A stretch of 64,000 nt of DNA from CAYRTD01 sp964528675 (GCA_964528675.1 CAZGTU010000015.1:1-64000); one strand, 5' to 3'; positions 35,162 through 44,473 are shown, counted from the first letter of the stretch. The notes: generated from the letters alone by a model not told the origin. Numbers and translations are program-made.

Positions 35162-36091
35162 TTACTGCCCCAACTTCCTCCCGGTTTTCTGCAGAAACAG
35201 GTCATCAAGAGTGGGCTTATGGTAATCGAAGTCTTTGACAGTGAGGTTGTTATTTTCCAGGAAATCAAACAATAGGGGAAGATCGCGAGGAGCATTATCA
35301 AGGGAGCATCGTCCCTTCCTCATTTCTTTGCTCCAGTGAATAAAAAGTCCGTTTAAGTGATTCTCGATATCTGAAGGTATATTTTCATTCACCTCAAATT
35401 CAGCCACTTTACTCATGTCTTCAGCTTCCAGAAGCTCATCAAGTGTTCCCTGGGCTATGATCTCTCCTTTATCAAGTATCACTATCCTATCACATAAATA
35501 AGATGCCTCCTCCATGTAGTGAGTGGTTAATATAAGAGAAGTGGACTTTTCTTCTTTCAATCCTGTGAGAATATCCCATATCTCCCTTCGGGCCGTCGGA
35601 TCCAGACCTGTGGTGGGCTCATCAAGGATCAGAATTTCAGGATCGTTAATCAGGGCGATGCCCAGTGCCAACCGTTGTCTTTGCCCACCGGATAAATTTT
35701 TCGTATATGCTTTCCTTTTTTCTTCAAGTCCTGTAAGCTCTAACATCTCCTCCACTTTTGCTTCATCGGCATCGTAAAAACTGGCAAACATTCTTAGGAT
35801 CTCAAGTGTGGTAATTTTTTCGAATAATTTGGTTTCCTGGAAGGAAATGCCCAGAATCCCATATAACTCCTCTTTGTTATCTTTTAATTTTTTCCCTTTA
35901 ATAAGTATTTCGCCCTTATCCGGAAAGCGGATGCCTTCAATCATTTCTACAAAGGTGGTTTTTCCTGCTCCGTTAGGTCCTAACAACGCAACATATTCTC
36001 CGGGTTTTAATTCAAAGTCAATACTTTTTACAGCTTCAACCTTCCCGAAAGACTTCTTTACAGAACGTGCAGTAATCAGAGAATCGGACAT
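35162..36091 (-). CDS. ABC transporter ATP-binding protein (drug/ABC-2 type)
   Basis: 309 residues from the ATG at 36091 (MSDSLITARSVKKSFG); an open frame continues upstream to 36199 without family similarity. Walker A GPNGAGKT at about 38-45, Q-loop ISFQETKLF, signature NLSGGQRQR, Walker B ILILDEP with TTGLDP, and switch His in TTHYMEEA. This is the daunorubicin-resistance-like class that pairs with ABC-2 permeases. None is adjacent; the permease at 21553-22659 is the only candidate in the window. Confidence 0.93.
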   Translation of the reverse strand: MSDSLITARSVKKSFGKVEAVKSIDFELKPGEYVALLGPNGAGKTTFVEMIEGIRFPDKGEILIKGKKLKDNKEELYGILGISFQETKLFEKITTLEILRMFASFYDADEAKVEEMLELTGLEEKRKAYTKNLSGGQRQRLALGIALINDPEILILDEPTTGLDPTARREIWDILTGLKEEKSTSLILTTHYMEEASYLCDRIVILDKGEIIAQGTLDELLEAEDMSKVAEFEVNENIPSDIENHLNGLFIHWSKEMRKGRCSLDNAPRDLPLLFDFLENNNLTVKDFDYHKPTLDDLFLQKTGRKLGQ

Positions 36092-36239
36092 TTTTATATA
36101 AAAGTTTATATGGTATTGCTTATAACAAGGGATAAACCTTTTTGTTATTCCAAAAGCTGGAAAATGATCACGCAACCCTTTCTCCTCATTCTTCATCAAT
36201 AAGAGAATGAATTACAATTAACCACAAAATCTAAAAATC

Positions 36240-37436
36240 ATGAAAAAAATTGCCTTTCTTGTCACAATCATATTCCTTTTCTTCTCTTGTACAAAAGACG
36301 AAGGCGATGTTCTCGTTGATAAGTCAGGAGGGGAAAGATATGCACTTTCCGAAGGGTCTTCATCATCAGGATCGGGCTCTTCATCAGGTTCAGGAGAAGG
36401 AAATGGAACGGATACACAAATCGAACCCGGACAGATCACGGCTGCAGAATGGAACGACCTGGAAAACTGGGATTTCTGGACCGATCTTATCCAAGGGCAG
36501 GATTATTCTCAAATGCCTGAGTATTGGTCGTTCGATCTATCAAAACGAATTTCGATCCTTCTAAAACAAAAATCAGGAGAACCGGCTGTAAATATTAAAG
36601 TGGAACTTATAAACAATGCAGAAGATGTAATCTGGTCTGCAAAAACCGACAACAGGGGGAGTGCAGAATTATGGTCAGCCATGACAAACCCTTTCCAGGA
36701 AAACCAGGATCTGGACCTGAGAATAAACAATAGTATTTATGAGGATTTCAATTATTACGAGGATGAGGTAAATGAAATTACACTTGAAGAAAACATCTCT
36801 CCCCCGGAAAAATCTGCCCAGATCGCTTTCATGGTGGATGCAACCGGCTCAATGTCTGACGAGCTGGAATACCTGAAAGTTGAACTTGTAGATGTGATAA
36901 GCGAAGTGAGATCAGTGAATCCTAATACATCCATTTCAACCGGATCTGTCTTCTATCGTGACCAGGGTGATGAATATGTTACAAGAGAATCAGCTTTTAC
37001 CCCTGATGATAATAATACCATAAGCTTCATCAAAAATCAAGCTGCCAACGGGGGTGGAGATTTTCCCGAAGCGGTTCACACTGCTCTGGATAAATCCCTT
37101 AATCACTTGCAATGGTCGCCTGAAGCTACCACCAGGATCCTATTCCTTCTTCTTGATGCACCTCCTCATTATGAAAGTCAAATCGTTTCCCAGATCCATA
37201 GCCTTGTAAAAGATGCGGCTGCCAGCGGAATTAAGCTTATCCCTATTACAGCCAGCGGAATCGACAAAGAAACAGAATTCCTTATGCGTTACCTGTCAAT
37301 AGCCAGCAATGGCAGCTATGTATTCATTACCGATCATAGCGGCATCGGGGGGGATCATCTGGAAGCTTCAGTGGGACAGTATGAGGTGGAATATCTGAAT
37401 GAGCTTATGGTGAGGCTTATTAATAAGTATATCTAG
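36240..37436 (+). CDS. von Willebrand factor A domain lipoprotein
   Basis: 398 residues. Lipobox IFLFFSC near residue 17, a serine/glycine linker (about 38-55), an Ig-like or peptidase-regulatory-like part (about 95-180), then a VWA domain from about 195 with metal-site motif DATGSM in place of DxSxS. Such proteins bind ligands on the cell surface through a divalent cation. Divergent from the ABC ATPase gene. Partner unknown. Confidence 0.88.
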   Translation: MKKIAFLVTIIFLFFSCTKDEGDVLVDKSGGERYALSEGSSSSGSGSSSGSGEGNGTDTQIEPGQITAAEWNDLENWDFWTDLIQGQDYSQMPEYWSFDLSKRISILLKQKSGEPAVNIKVELINNAEDVIWSAKTDNRGSAELWSAMTNPFQENQDLDLRINNSIYEDFNYYEDEVNEITLEENISPPEKSAQIAFMVDATGSMSDELEYLKVELVDVISEVRSVNPNTSISTGSVFYRDQGDEYVTRESAFTPDDNNTISFIKNQAANGGGDFPEAVHTALDKSLNHLQWSPEATTRILFLLLDAPPHYESQIVSQIHSLVKDAAASGIKLIPITASGIDKETEFLMRYLSIASNGSYVFITDHSGIGGDHLEASVGQYEVEYLNELMVRLINKYI

Positions 37437-37437
37437 C

Positions 37438-37479
37438 CCATGGACCATAGACCATGGACCATGGGCCATGGGCCATAGT
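37438..37479. repeat. Heptamer tandem repeat (CCATGGA/CCATAGA)
   Basis: Six consecutive seven-base units (CCATGGA, CCATAGA, CCATGGA, CCATGGG, CCATGGG, CCATAGT) start one base after the VWA gene stop codon. The same unit in reverse complement is at 55861-55893. Confidence 0.9.
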
Positions 37480-37675
37480 GGCTATTTTTCAGGGTAATGT
37501 AGATTAGGAAAACTCGACATTGAAGATTTTCTGAGGGAATTAAAGGGAGAGACCTCTGCTGGATTTCGTAAGAAATTCAGCGCATTCAAATAACAAGTAC
37601 CAACATTATATTAGAACAAAGCCACCGTAGACCATGGAAGCGCAGTATCGGGCTTTAGAATGAATTCATTAATGA

Positions 37676-37774
37676 GACGGTGGCGACTTGAGCGACGGTG
37701 GCGACTTGAGCGACGGTGGCGACTTGAGCGACTTGAGCGACGGTGGCGACTTGAGCGACGGTAGCGAGGTTAGC
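37676..37774 (+). repeat. 9/18-bp tandem array
   Basis: Eleven nine-base units, mostly alternating GACGGTGGC and GACTTGAGC, with two final variants (GACGGTAGC, GAGGTTAGC). In one frame it would read DGGDLS repeats, but no start, stop-free context or ribosome site supports translation. The rest of the 37437-37811 gap has no recognisable gene. Confidence 0.93.
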
Positions 37775-37811
37775 GAGACAGCCTCTTCCATTTTTTTCTA
37801 TGACTATGCTA

Positions 37812-37841
37812 TTTGATTTTTTTCAGAAAAATGTAAATTTG
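37812..37841 (+). promoter_or_regulatory. Candidate promoter for the membrane protein at 37892
   Basis: TTTG at 37812-37815, an 18-base spacer and TAAATTTG at 37834-37841 fit the Bacteroidota consensus with a short spacer. The start would be near 37848, 44 bases before the ATG. It lies 38 bases after the nine-base repeat array. Confidence 0.55.
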
Positions 37842-37891
37842 GGGTTTAACTTCAACCAGTATAAGATTCTGAGAAAACGCATTCTTTCATT

Positions 37892-38599
37892 ATGGGGATG
37901 AAATATGTATATGTTACTGTTTTTGCCATTGCTATGGCGTTTCTGGAAACATCAGTGGTAATTTACCTCAGAGAATTAATGTATCCTGAAGGATTTTCCT
38001 TCCCCCTGGCTCCTATTGATCCCGGTATCGCATTGACCGAAATTTTGCGAGAGGCTGCCACCCTGATTATGTTAGTAATGATAGGAGTTTTGGCCGGAAA
38101 ACGTTTCATAGACGGATTTGCCTGGTTTCTTTATAGTTTTGCCATCTGGGATATTTTCTACTACATATTCCTTAAGGTCATGATTGACTGGCCTGAAAGT
38201 TTTTTGACCTGGGATATTTTATTTTTAATTCCGGCTACATGGACCGGACCCGTATTGACACCCATACTGGTATCCTTAGTGATGATCCTGCTGGCATCCA
38301 TAATAATATATTTTACAGAAAAAGGAATAATGATCCGCATTACCGCCATGGAATGGACAGGTCTTATCCTGGGATCCATTGTACTCATAACCGGTTTTAT
38401 CTGGGATTACTCAAAATTTATCCTTCAGGAATTCACCCCCAGGGAGATACTCTCACTTCCGGATAAAAAACCCTTCTATGATTTTTCCATAGAATACATA
38501 CCATACAGGTTTCCATGGATAATATTTTTTACCGGGATGCTTATCATTCTCCTGTCTGTAATGAGTATGTTTACAAGATGGAAGAAAGAAAGGATATGA
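37892..38599 (+). CDS. Conserved multi-pass membrane protein
   Basis: 235 residues with about six transmembrane helices and no signal peptidase site. Notable charged or polar residues within the membrane parts are in FLETSVVIYLRELMYPEGF and YSFAIWDIFYYIFLK. The ATG at 37892 or the one two codons later could both serve. I do not recognise the family; similar proteins are annotated as hypothetical in several phyla. Function unknown. Confidence 0.8.
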   Translation: MGMKYVYVTVFAIAMAFLETSVVIYLRELMYPEGFSFPLAPIDPGIALTEILREAATLIMLVMIGVLAGKRFIDGFAWFLYSFAIWDIFYYIFLKVMIDWPESFLTWDILFLIPATWTGPVLTPILVSLVMILLASIIIYFTEKGIMIRITAMEWTGLILGSIVLITGFIWDYSKFILQEFTPREILSLPDKKPFYDFSIEYIPYRFPWIIFFTGMLIILLSVMSMFTRWKKERI

Positions 38600-38610
38600 T
38601 CTGGTCAGAT

Positions 38611-38644
38611 AATTAGTGTTTGTCCATTATGTCCGATATCTGCA
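38611..38644. repeat. 34-bp dispersed repeat, probable insertion-sequence end (family 1)
   Basis: Begins AATTAGTGTTTGTCCATTAT and ends GATATCTGCA; the copy at 46270-46303 differs at two positions. At 38732-38740 the complementary word GGACACTAT might be the other end of a degraded element of about 130 bases. No transposase frame remains. Confidence 0.7.
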
Positions 38645-38722
38645 CCCATAGCTGTCGGGACAGCCACTTGACTTTATTGACAGGCTCTAATTATTACATG
38701 CACGAACTGCCTGAGAAATGAG

Positions 38723-38752
38723 TTTTCTTTCGGACACTATTTATTATATTTG
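38723..38752 (+). promoter_or_regulatory. Candidate promoter for the Tat-exported isomerase-like gene
   Basis: TTTT at 38723-38726 (one base off TTTG), an 18-base spacer, and TATATTTG at 38745-38752. The start would be near 38759, 50 bases before the ATG at 38809. The -33 box lies inside the possible insertion-sequence remnant. Confidence 0.45.
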
Positions 38753-38808
38753 AAAAGATATTAATCTTAAAAATTTCATATTCATAAACCATAAAACCTT
38801 GAAATAAA

Positions 38809-39726
38809 ATGAAAAGCAGAAGAAAATTTATTAAAACCGCAGGCCTTATGACTGCCGGTGCTATTCTTACACCCGGTTTCGCATGTAAACCCGGTAAAAA
38901 AAATGAAACAAAGAATTCATTGGATGAAGAAGTAAAAAAAGATGTCGGTATTCAGATATATACCCTGAGAAATCAAATTGATGAAAGTCTGGAAAAAACG
39001 CTGGAAAAAGTTGCGGAGATAGGATATTCCTGGATTGAGGCTTTTGGGTATGAAAACGGAAAGATCCTGGGCAAAACACCCGTCGAATTTAAAAAACTTG
39101 TTAACGATCTCGGGATGACAATGCCCAGTATTCATTCAGTCACGGAGGTATCTTCAGGCACAGGAAAATCTGCAATACTGGATGCAATGAAGGTTACCAT
39201 TGAAGATGCAAAAACAGCCGGAGCTAAATATCTGGTTTATGCTTATCTTGAAGAAGAAGAAAGAGATTCACTGGATGACTATAAACGCCATGCAGATCTT
39301 TTCAATTCTTTCGGAGAATTATGCAATGATGCCGGTCTGCAGTTCGCATATCACAACCACGATTTTGAGTTCATGAATTTTGATGGTGTAAAACCTTATG
39401 ATTATCTGCTCGAAAACACCGATCCTGATCTTGTAAAAATGGAACTTGACCTTTACTGGATCAAAAAAGCAGGTGAAGATCCTGTGGAATATTTTAAGAA
39501 GCATCCCGGTCGTTTCGAGTTATGGCATGTAAAAGACATGGAGCCCGGTGAAGAGAAATACTTTGCCGAAGTGGGACATGGAGTGATCGATTTTAAAAGG
39601 ATCTTTGATGAAAGAGAAACTGCAGGAATGGAGTACTTCTTCGTAGAACAGGATGAAAGCCGCCGGGAGCCTCTTGAAAGCATAAGGATGAGCTTTAATT
39701 ACCTGAATAATGCTGAATATGTGTAA
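38809..39726 (+). CDS. Sugar phosphate isomerase/epimerase-like TIM barrel, Tat-exported lipoprotein
   Basis: 305 residues. Twin-arginine start KSRRKFIKTAG and a lipobox-like GFAC near residue 26. The AP-endonuclease 2/xylose-isomerase-like barrel follows from about 43: GIQIYTLRN, IGYSWIEAFGY, FAYHNHDFEF, ELDLYWIKKAG, LWHVKDM, GVIDFKRIF and FFVEQDES. The last four contain the usual metal ligands (Asp, His, Glu). It probably acts on a sugar derivative in the periplasm. Monocistronic. Confidence 0.9.
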   Translation: MKSRRKFIKTAGLMTAGAILTPGFACKPGKKNETKNSLDEEVKKDVGIQIYTLRNQIDESLEKTLEKVAEIGYSWIEAFGYENGKILGKTPVEFKKLVNDLGMTMPSIHSVTEVSSGTGKSAILDAMKVTIEDAKTAGAKYLVYAYLEEEERDSLDDYKRHADLFNSFGELCNDAGLQFAYHNHDFEFMNFDGVKPYDYLLENTDPDLVKMELDLYWIKKAGEDPVEYFKKHPGRFELWHVKDMEPGEEKYFAEVGHGVIDFKRIFDERETAGMEYFFVEQDESRREPLESIRMSFNYLNNAEYV

Positions 39727-39973
39727 TAGTTTAAAAAAACATAAGTATAAAAAACTATTATTTTTGATTTTCGTATATCGAATCATTAATTAAAATGTCA
39801 GCAAATATTTTGAGAGTTTTGAGTTCAGTTGCGGATGAAACCAGAATGAATATAAAAACGCGATAAGTGATTAGCGCTCTTTATGTTTTAAAATACATAT
39901 ATTTTATTTATTTGTTTTTCAGTATATTACAACTTATAAGAGAAGATTATTTTTTTCGAATTTTATTGAAGTA

Positions 39974-40007
39974 TTTGTTTCATTAAGTAAATAAAAAAAT
40001 ATATTTG
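39974..40007 (+). promoter_or_regulatory. Promoter of the small acidic protein gene
   Basis: TTTG at 39974-39977, a 22-base spacer and TATATTTG at 40000-40007 are exact boxes. A purine-rich AAGAGGAG lies at about 40026-40033, between the predicted start near 40014 and the ATG at 40060. The rest of the 39727-40059 gap contains only a 23-codon frame at 39795 that I do not accept as a gene. Confidence 0.55.
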
Positions 40008-40059
40008 TCAGGTCAATCATTCATTAAGAGGAGTTAATAATTTAATATTTTGCCGGGCT

Positions 40060-40419
40060 ATGAAGATTTACAATCTGAACTCAAAACTTGATTTTGGTGA
40101 GTACAAAGGAAAGACGCTGAAAGAAGCTTTTATGGAAGATCCAGACTACATTGAAGAATGCATTTTAGATGTTTCTTCTTTCTGTTTTAATCCATCTAAC
40201 ATTGAAACCCTGGAAGATCTGGATGATGAATTTGCTTTTTCACAGGAAGCAGTGGATAAACTGGAAAGTAAATTCGATGCTTATGAGGAACAGGAAAACA
40301 ATTTTGATGATATTGAAAACTTCATTCGGGAAGACGTGAGAGATTTTAGATTTGATGAGGATCTGGATGATGATTTCGAAGACAGTTCGGGGTATTACGA
40401 TGATGGATTCGGGTATTAA
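40060..40419 (+). CDS. Small acidic protein with exonuclease X-like C-terminal domain
   Basis: 119 residues. The first 50 (LDFGEYKGKTLKEAFMEDPDYIEECI) match the small domain found at the C-terminus of ExoX-type exonucleases and in DUF3820 proteins, whose usual core is FGKYKG followed by DPxYLxW. Here it stands alone without a nuclease. The remainder is a very acidic tail full of Asp, Glu, Phe and Tyr, which may be disordered or mimic nucleic acid. Has its own promoter. Function unknown. Confidence 0.82.
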   Translation: MKIYNLNSKLDFGEYKGKTLKEAFMEDPDYIEECILDVSSFCFNPSNIETLEDLDDEFAFSQEAVDKLESKFDAYEEQENNFDDIENFIREDVRDFRFDEDLDDDFEDSSGYYDDGFGY

Positions 40420-40558
40420 TTTTTTCTTTATTTTCTCACTTTAATCATATTCATCATCCCTTACAGAAAAGTTTTTTACAGCAGGAAAACTATGGTTCAT
40501 AACTGATTCATATTTCCGGCGGTAATAAACATATTTTTTTATATTTTGTTCTCCCATT

Positions 40559-41236
40559 ATGATTTTACTAGTAGCGGACACTTATATAGACATATTTGGA
40601 ATACGGGTTCTTGAGCCCATGACCACACTTACCGACCTCATTGTTTCCGCTGTTTGTTTTTACGCATTTTTCCGTTTGATGAAAATAAACCGGCCCGATC
40701 TTCATTTCAAATTCATGAAATGGTTTTTCCTCACTATGGGAATTGCTACAACCCTTGGAGGCCTGATCGGACATGGCTTCCTATATCTTTTCACATTTGC
40801 CTGGAAACTTCCGGGATGGTTAACCAGTATGCTCTCAATCTCCTTACTGGAAAGAGCCTCTATTGAATATGCCAAACCTTTGCTTCGTCCGAGGTTCCGA
40901 AAAATAATGGACTGGGCCAATATTATTGAGTTGATTACCTTTATGGTATTAACATTTTCAACATTGAACTTTCGCTTTGTGGAGATCCACTCTGCCTTCG
41001 GTCTCCTGGTAATCAACACCCCCCTTCATCTTTATGTTTACTGGAAAACACGCAGTAAGGGAAGCGGAATCATGCTTATAGCAATTGGTTTTGCTATGAT
41101 AAGTGCGTTGATTTTCATGAATGAGGTCACGCTCCATAAATGGTTCAATTACCTTGATTTCTCTCACATTTTGATGGCATTTGGAGCTTACTTCTTTTAC
41201 AGGGCTGCTCTTAACTTAAAATTGAGAGTAAGATAA
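40559..41236 (+). CDS. Multi-pass membrane protein, function unknown
   Basis: 225 residues with about seven hydrophobic segments and no cleaved signal. Two membrane histidines are in GLIGHGFLYLF and LDFSHILMAFGAYFFY. The pattern of buried His/Asp in a seven-helix protein vaguely recalls the CREST hydrolase superfamily, but too few ligands are visible to claim activity. Ends 58 bases before the SusC start and may be expressed independently of it. Confidence 0.78.
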   Translation: MILLVADTYIDIFGIRVLEPMTTLTDLIVSAVCFYAFFRLMKINRPDLHFKFMKWFFLTMGIATTLGGLIGHGFLYLFTFAWKLPGWLTSMLSISLLERASIEYAKPLLRPRFRKIMDWANIIELITFMVLTFSTLNFRFVEIHSAFGLLVINTPLHLYVYWKTRSKGSGIMLIAIGFAMISALIFMNEVTLHKWFNYLDFSHILMAFGAYFFYRAALNLKLRVR

Positions 41237-41267
41237 TGTATGGATTTCTGTTTTTTTTCTATCTTTG
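41237..41267 (+). promoter_or_regulatory. Candidate promoter of the susC/susD operon
   Basis: TATCTTTG at 41260-41267 is an exact TAnnTTTG box, 27 bases before the ATG at 41295. The -33 region (TGTA at 41238-41241) is poor. Activator dependence is plausible, but no regulator gene is adjacent. Confidence 0.4.
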
Positions 41268-41294
41268 AAGAAACCAACTAATTTTATTTCAATT

Positions 41295-44200
41295 ATGAAG
41301 AAACTATCTATGGGAAAGCAATTTTTCCTGCTTTTAACTTTCCTGTTCATTCCCTTCTCCCTTTTCGCTCAAACACGCTCTATAGAGGGTTCGGTCACCG
41401 ATACTCAAACCGGTGAAGCGATAATTGGTGCAACTGTAAATATAAAAGGGACCACAAAAGGAACCATAACCGATGTGAATGGATTCTTTAGTCTTGATGA
41501 TGTTTCAAGCGAAGATATCCTGGTGATTTCTTTTGTAGGCTATGAGGCAGTGGAAATTCCGGTGGAGGACAAAACGAATTTTGATGTTCAATTAGACCTG
41601 GACCTCACCGAACTTGATGAAGTGGTTGTTGTCGGTTACGGTGTTCAGAAAAAGGATGATCTTACAGGATCTGTTGCCGTTGTTGATATTGATGAAATGA
41701 CCAAAGCCAATTACAACACCTTCGACAAAGCCCTTCAGGGAAGAGCTGCAGGAGTTCATGTCATGTCTACCTCAGGAAGACCCGGACAGCGTGCAGCAAT
41801 TAAAATCAGGGGCATTGGCTCAATTTCACAGGACACCGAGCCCTTGTATGTTATTGACGGGATGCCTGTTGATAAAGAAGCTATAGTTACATTGAACTCG
41901 TCCGATATCGAGTCTCTACAGGTGTTAAAAGACGCTTCTGCAACAGCAATATACGGAGCCCGTGGGGCAAATGGAGTCATCCTTATCAATACAAAAAGAG
42001 GTGAGAGCGGAAAGGTTTCATTTAACCTGGATGCTAATACAGGCTGGTCTGTGATTCCCAGGCAATTTGACCTGATGAATGCAGAAGAATACACTCAGCT
42101 TATGGAAATTGCCTATGACAATTTCCTGGAAAGATATCCCGATAAGCCCAATACCTTCAGGAATGTCTATTCAGATTCTGCACGAATGGCCAACGATAAT
42201 TTCAATACAGATACCGATTGGCAGGATGTAATAACCAGAATTGGAAGAACACATAATGTCAATTTGAGTGCCTCGGGAGGAACCGGCACCAGTAACTATT
42301 ATATAAGTGGTAACTATACTGAAGAGGAAGGTATACTGGTTGGTACAGCCATGGACAGATTTACACTACGGGGAAATTCTGAATTCGAAATTACCGATAA
42401 TATCAAAATAGGAGAATCACTGGCAGTCAGCCGGCTGAACGTAAATGATGAAGCTCATTACGGAAACGGAAATCCCTGGTTAATGGCAAGTATAACTTCT
42501 CCCTATATGCCTGTTTATGATAAAAATGCACTGGGAGGTTTCGGAGGACCCACCGATACACTTACAGGTAATAACGAAAGGTCCAATCCGCTTGCAGAAC
42601 AAATGCTTAACGACAATAATTACTTTGAAAACCGTATCATGTCTTCATTATATGCAGACATTGAATTTCTTGAATCTCTCACCTATACAATTAAATTTGG
42701 TTTTAATCTCTATAGTACCCAAAGACACCAGTTCTCACCCAAATACACGCTTGGTAATCTGAGGTTGAGAGATAATGATGTATCAAAATTGAGTGAAATC
42801 AATAATTATAACAAGGATTATATTCTCACGAATATGTTAACCTATGATAATTCATTCGGAAATCATAACCTGAAATTAACCGGGGCGTATGAAAGATCTG
42901 CAGAGAATTGGAAATATAATAGTGCGGTAGGAAGAGATATTTCAGCTCCCAATCTTCCGGTACTCGACCAGGCAGAAGAGGCATTTACAGTTACAGGAGG
43001 CGAGGGAGACCACAGGCTCGAATCAATTCTGGCCAGGGCAATTTATGACTACCAGGGCAAATACCTGTTAACCGCCAGTTTACGTCGTGATGGCTCAACT
43101 CGCTTTGGTCCGATCGGTGGCAGATATGGTAATTTTCCTTCTTTTTCAGCAGGATGGAAAATAAATGAAGATTTCCTGACAAATGTGCAGGATATTAATA
43201 TGTTAAAGCTCCGATTTGGCTGGGGAATTACAGGGAATGAAAATATCAGGGATTATGAGTATTTCAGTGTGATTGACCCATTCAGGAACAGCCGTTATAA
43301 TTTTGGTGCAGATCAAACCCTTCATCTTGGAGGCGCTCCCACATCATACCAGGCAAATCCGCTTGTAAAATGGGAAGCAGCAGAAATGTATAACATTGGT
43401 ATAGACCTGAATGCTTTCCGAAACAGACTTATACTCACAGCCGAATATTACCTTAAAAATCAAGATGATATGCTTGTCAGAAAGCCTATATCTGTGACTT
43501 TTGGAAAGTATGTTCAATACGGTGGTGCCGGAGATGTGGGTGCATGGGTAAATCTCGGAAGAGTTCAAAATATGGGTCTGGAGTTCAATGCCACCTGGCG
43601 GAAAATGGAGGGTGATTTCCAGTATTCAATAAATGGGAACATTGCCACGCTTAAAAACATAGTTCGTGATATCGGAGAAAATAAGAGTATTGAAACCGGT
43701 TTTACCATTACCAAGGTTGGAAATACCATTGGTAGCTTCTACGGTCATGTTGCCGAAAGAATTCTCCAGGAAGATGATTTTCTCAAGGATGAAGAAGGAA
43801 ACCTGGTGAAAGATTCCAATGGCTATTATACCCTTTTGCATGCAGAACAGGAACAGGGAACCTCACCAGGAGATCTCAAATTTAAGGATGTAAATCAGGA
43901 TGGTATCATCAACAATCTTGACAGGGTGATAATTGGTAAATCATTGCCCGACTTCATCTACGGATTAAATTTTGATGCCAGTTATCGTGGCTTTGATTTT
44001 ACACTTTTTCTTCATGGCATGCAAAATATGGAAGTCTATAGCAATCATTTGTCCAGAATTCAGTTAGGTACCGATCGTTTTGGCAAGGATGAAAATAAGT
44101 TAGTGAACGTTCTTGACGACTACTGGTCTGCTGAAAATCCTTCCACAACCCAAACAAGGATAACCGTGGTGGATGAAAATCTGAATGCCCGTGTTTCATC

Positions 44201-44456
44201 CTGGTTTATCAGGGATGCTTCTTTCCTCAGGGTAAAATCAGTTCAACTGGGGTATTCTTTCCCGGTTAAGTGGATGGAACCTGCAGGAATAACAAGTCTG
44301 CGAATATTTGGAAATATAAACAATGTATACACATTTACATCCTATGAAGGCTATGATCCTGAAGTTGGAAGTGACGATCCCCTCCAGGGAGGTATCGACA
44401 GCGGATTCTATCCCGTCCCAAGAACATCCATGATAGGTTTTCAACTTAATTTCTAA
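41295..44456 (+). CDS. susC: SusC/RagA family TonB-linked outer-membrane transporter
   Basis: 1053 residues from the ATG at 41295 (MKKLSMGKQF), since the upstream in-frame TTG at 41265 overlaps the promoter box. Signal peptide to LFAQ, then a carboxypeptidase-regulatory-like domain (SIEGSVTDTQTGEAIIGATV), the SusC signature VDEVVVVGYGVQKKDDLTGSV-type TonB box region, plug domain (IKIRGIGSIS, ASATAIYGARGANGVILI) and a 22-strand barrel ending in FQLNF. It takes up glycan fragments bound by the SusD lipoprotein, encoded 17 bases downstream. Confidence 0.96.
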   Translation: MKKLSMGKQFFLLLTFLFIPFSLFAQTRSIEGSVTDTQTGEAIIGATVNIKGTTKGTITDVNGFFSLDDVSSEDILVISFVGYEAVEIPVEDKTNFDVQLDLDLTELDEVVVVGYGVQKKDDLTGSVAVVDIDEMTKANYNTFDKALQGRAAGVHVMSTSGRPGQRAAIKIRGIGSISQDTEPLYVIDGMPVDKEAIVTLNSSDIESLQVLKDASATAIYGARGANGVILINTKRGESGKVSFNLDANTGWSVIPRQFDLMNAEEYTQLMEIAYDNFLERYPDKPNTFRNVYSDSARMANDNFNTDTDWQDVITRIGRTHNVNLSASGGTGTSNYYISGNYTEEEGILVGTAMDRFTLRGNSEFEITDNIKIGESLAVSRLNVNDEAHYGNGNPWLMASITSPYMPVYDKNALGGFGGPTDTLTGNNERSNPLAEQMLNDNNYFENRIMSSLYADIEFLESLTYTIKFGFNLYSTQRHQFSPKYTLGNLRLRDNDVSKLSEINNYNKDYILTNMLTYDNSFGNHNLKLTGAYERSAENWKYNSAVGRDISAPNLPVLDQAEEAFTVTGGEGDHRLESILARAIYDYQGKYLLTASLRRDGSTRFGPIGGRYGNFPSFSAGWKINEDFLTNVQDINMLKLRFGWGITGNENIRDYEYFSVIDPFRNSRYNFGADQTLHLGGAPTSYQANPLVKWEAAEMYNIGIDLNAFRNRLILTAEYYLKNQDDMLVRKPISVTFGKYVQYGGAGDVGAWVNLGRVQNMGLEFNATWRKMEGDFQYSINGNIATLKNIVRDIGENKSIETGFTITKVGNTIGSFYGHVAERILQEDDFLKDEEGNLVKDSNGYYTLLHAEQEQGTSPGDLKFKDVNQDGIINNLDRVIIGKSLPDFIYGLNFDASYRGFDFTLFLHGMQNMEVYSNHLSRIQLGTDRFGKDENKLVNVLDDYWSAENPSTTQTRITVVDENLNARVSSWFIRDASFLRVKSVQLGYSFPVKWMEPAGITSLRIFGNINNVYTFTSYEGYDPEVGSDDPLQGGIDSGFYPVPRTSMIGFQLNF

Positions 44457-44473
44457 TTTTAACATTCGAAAAA

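Noticed and set aside
37676..37774. Nine-base array as coding DGGDLS repeats
   Set aside because: No start codon with ribosome site and no continuation on either side; intergenic array.
37438..37774. CRISPR array
   Set aside because: Units are 7 or 9-18 bases with no unique spacers and no cas genes nearby.
39795..39866. 23-codon frame beginning MSANILRVLSSVADETRM that resembles the start of an ArsR-type regulator
   Set aside because: Too short, no helix-turn-helix, and followed by AT-rich DNA; at most a remnant.
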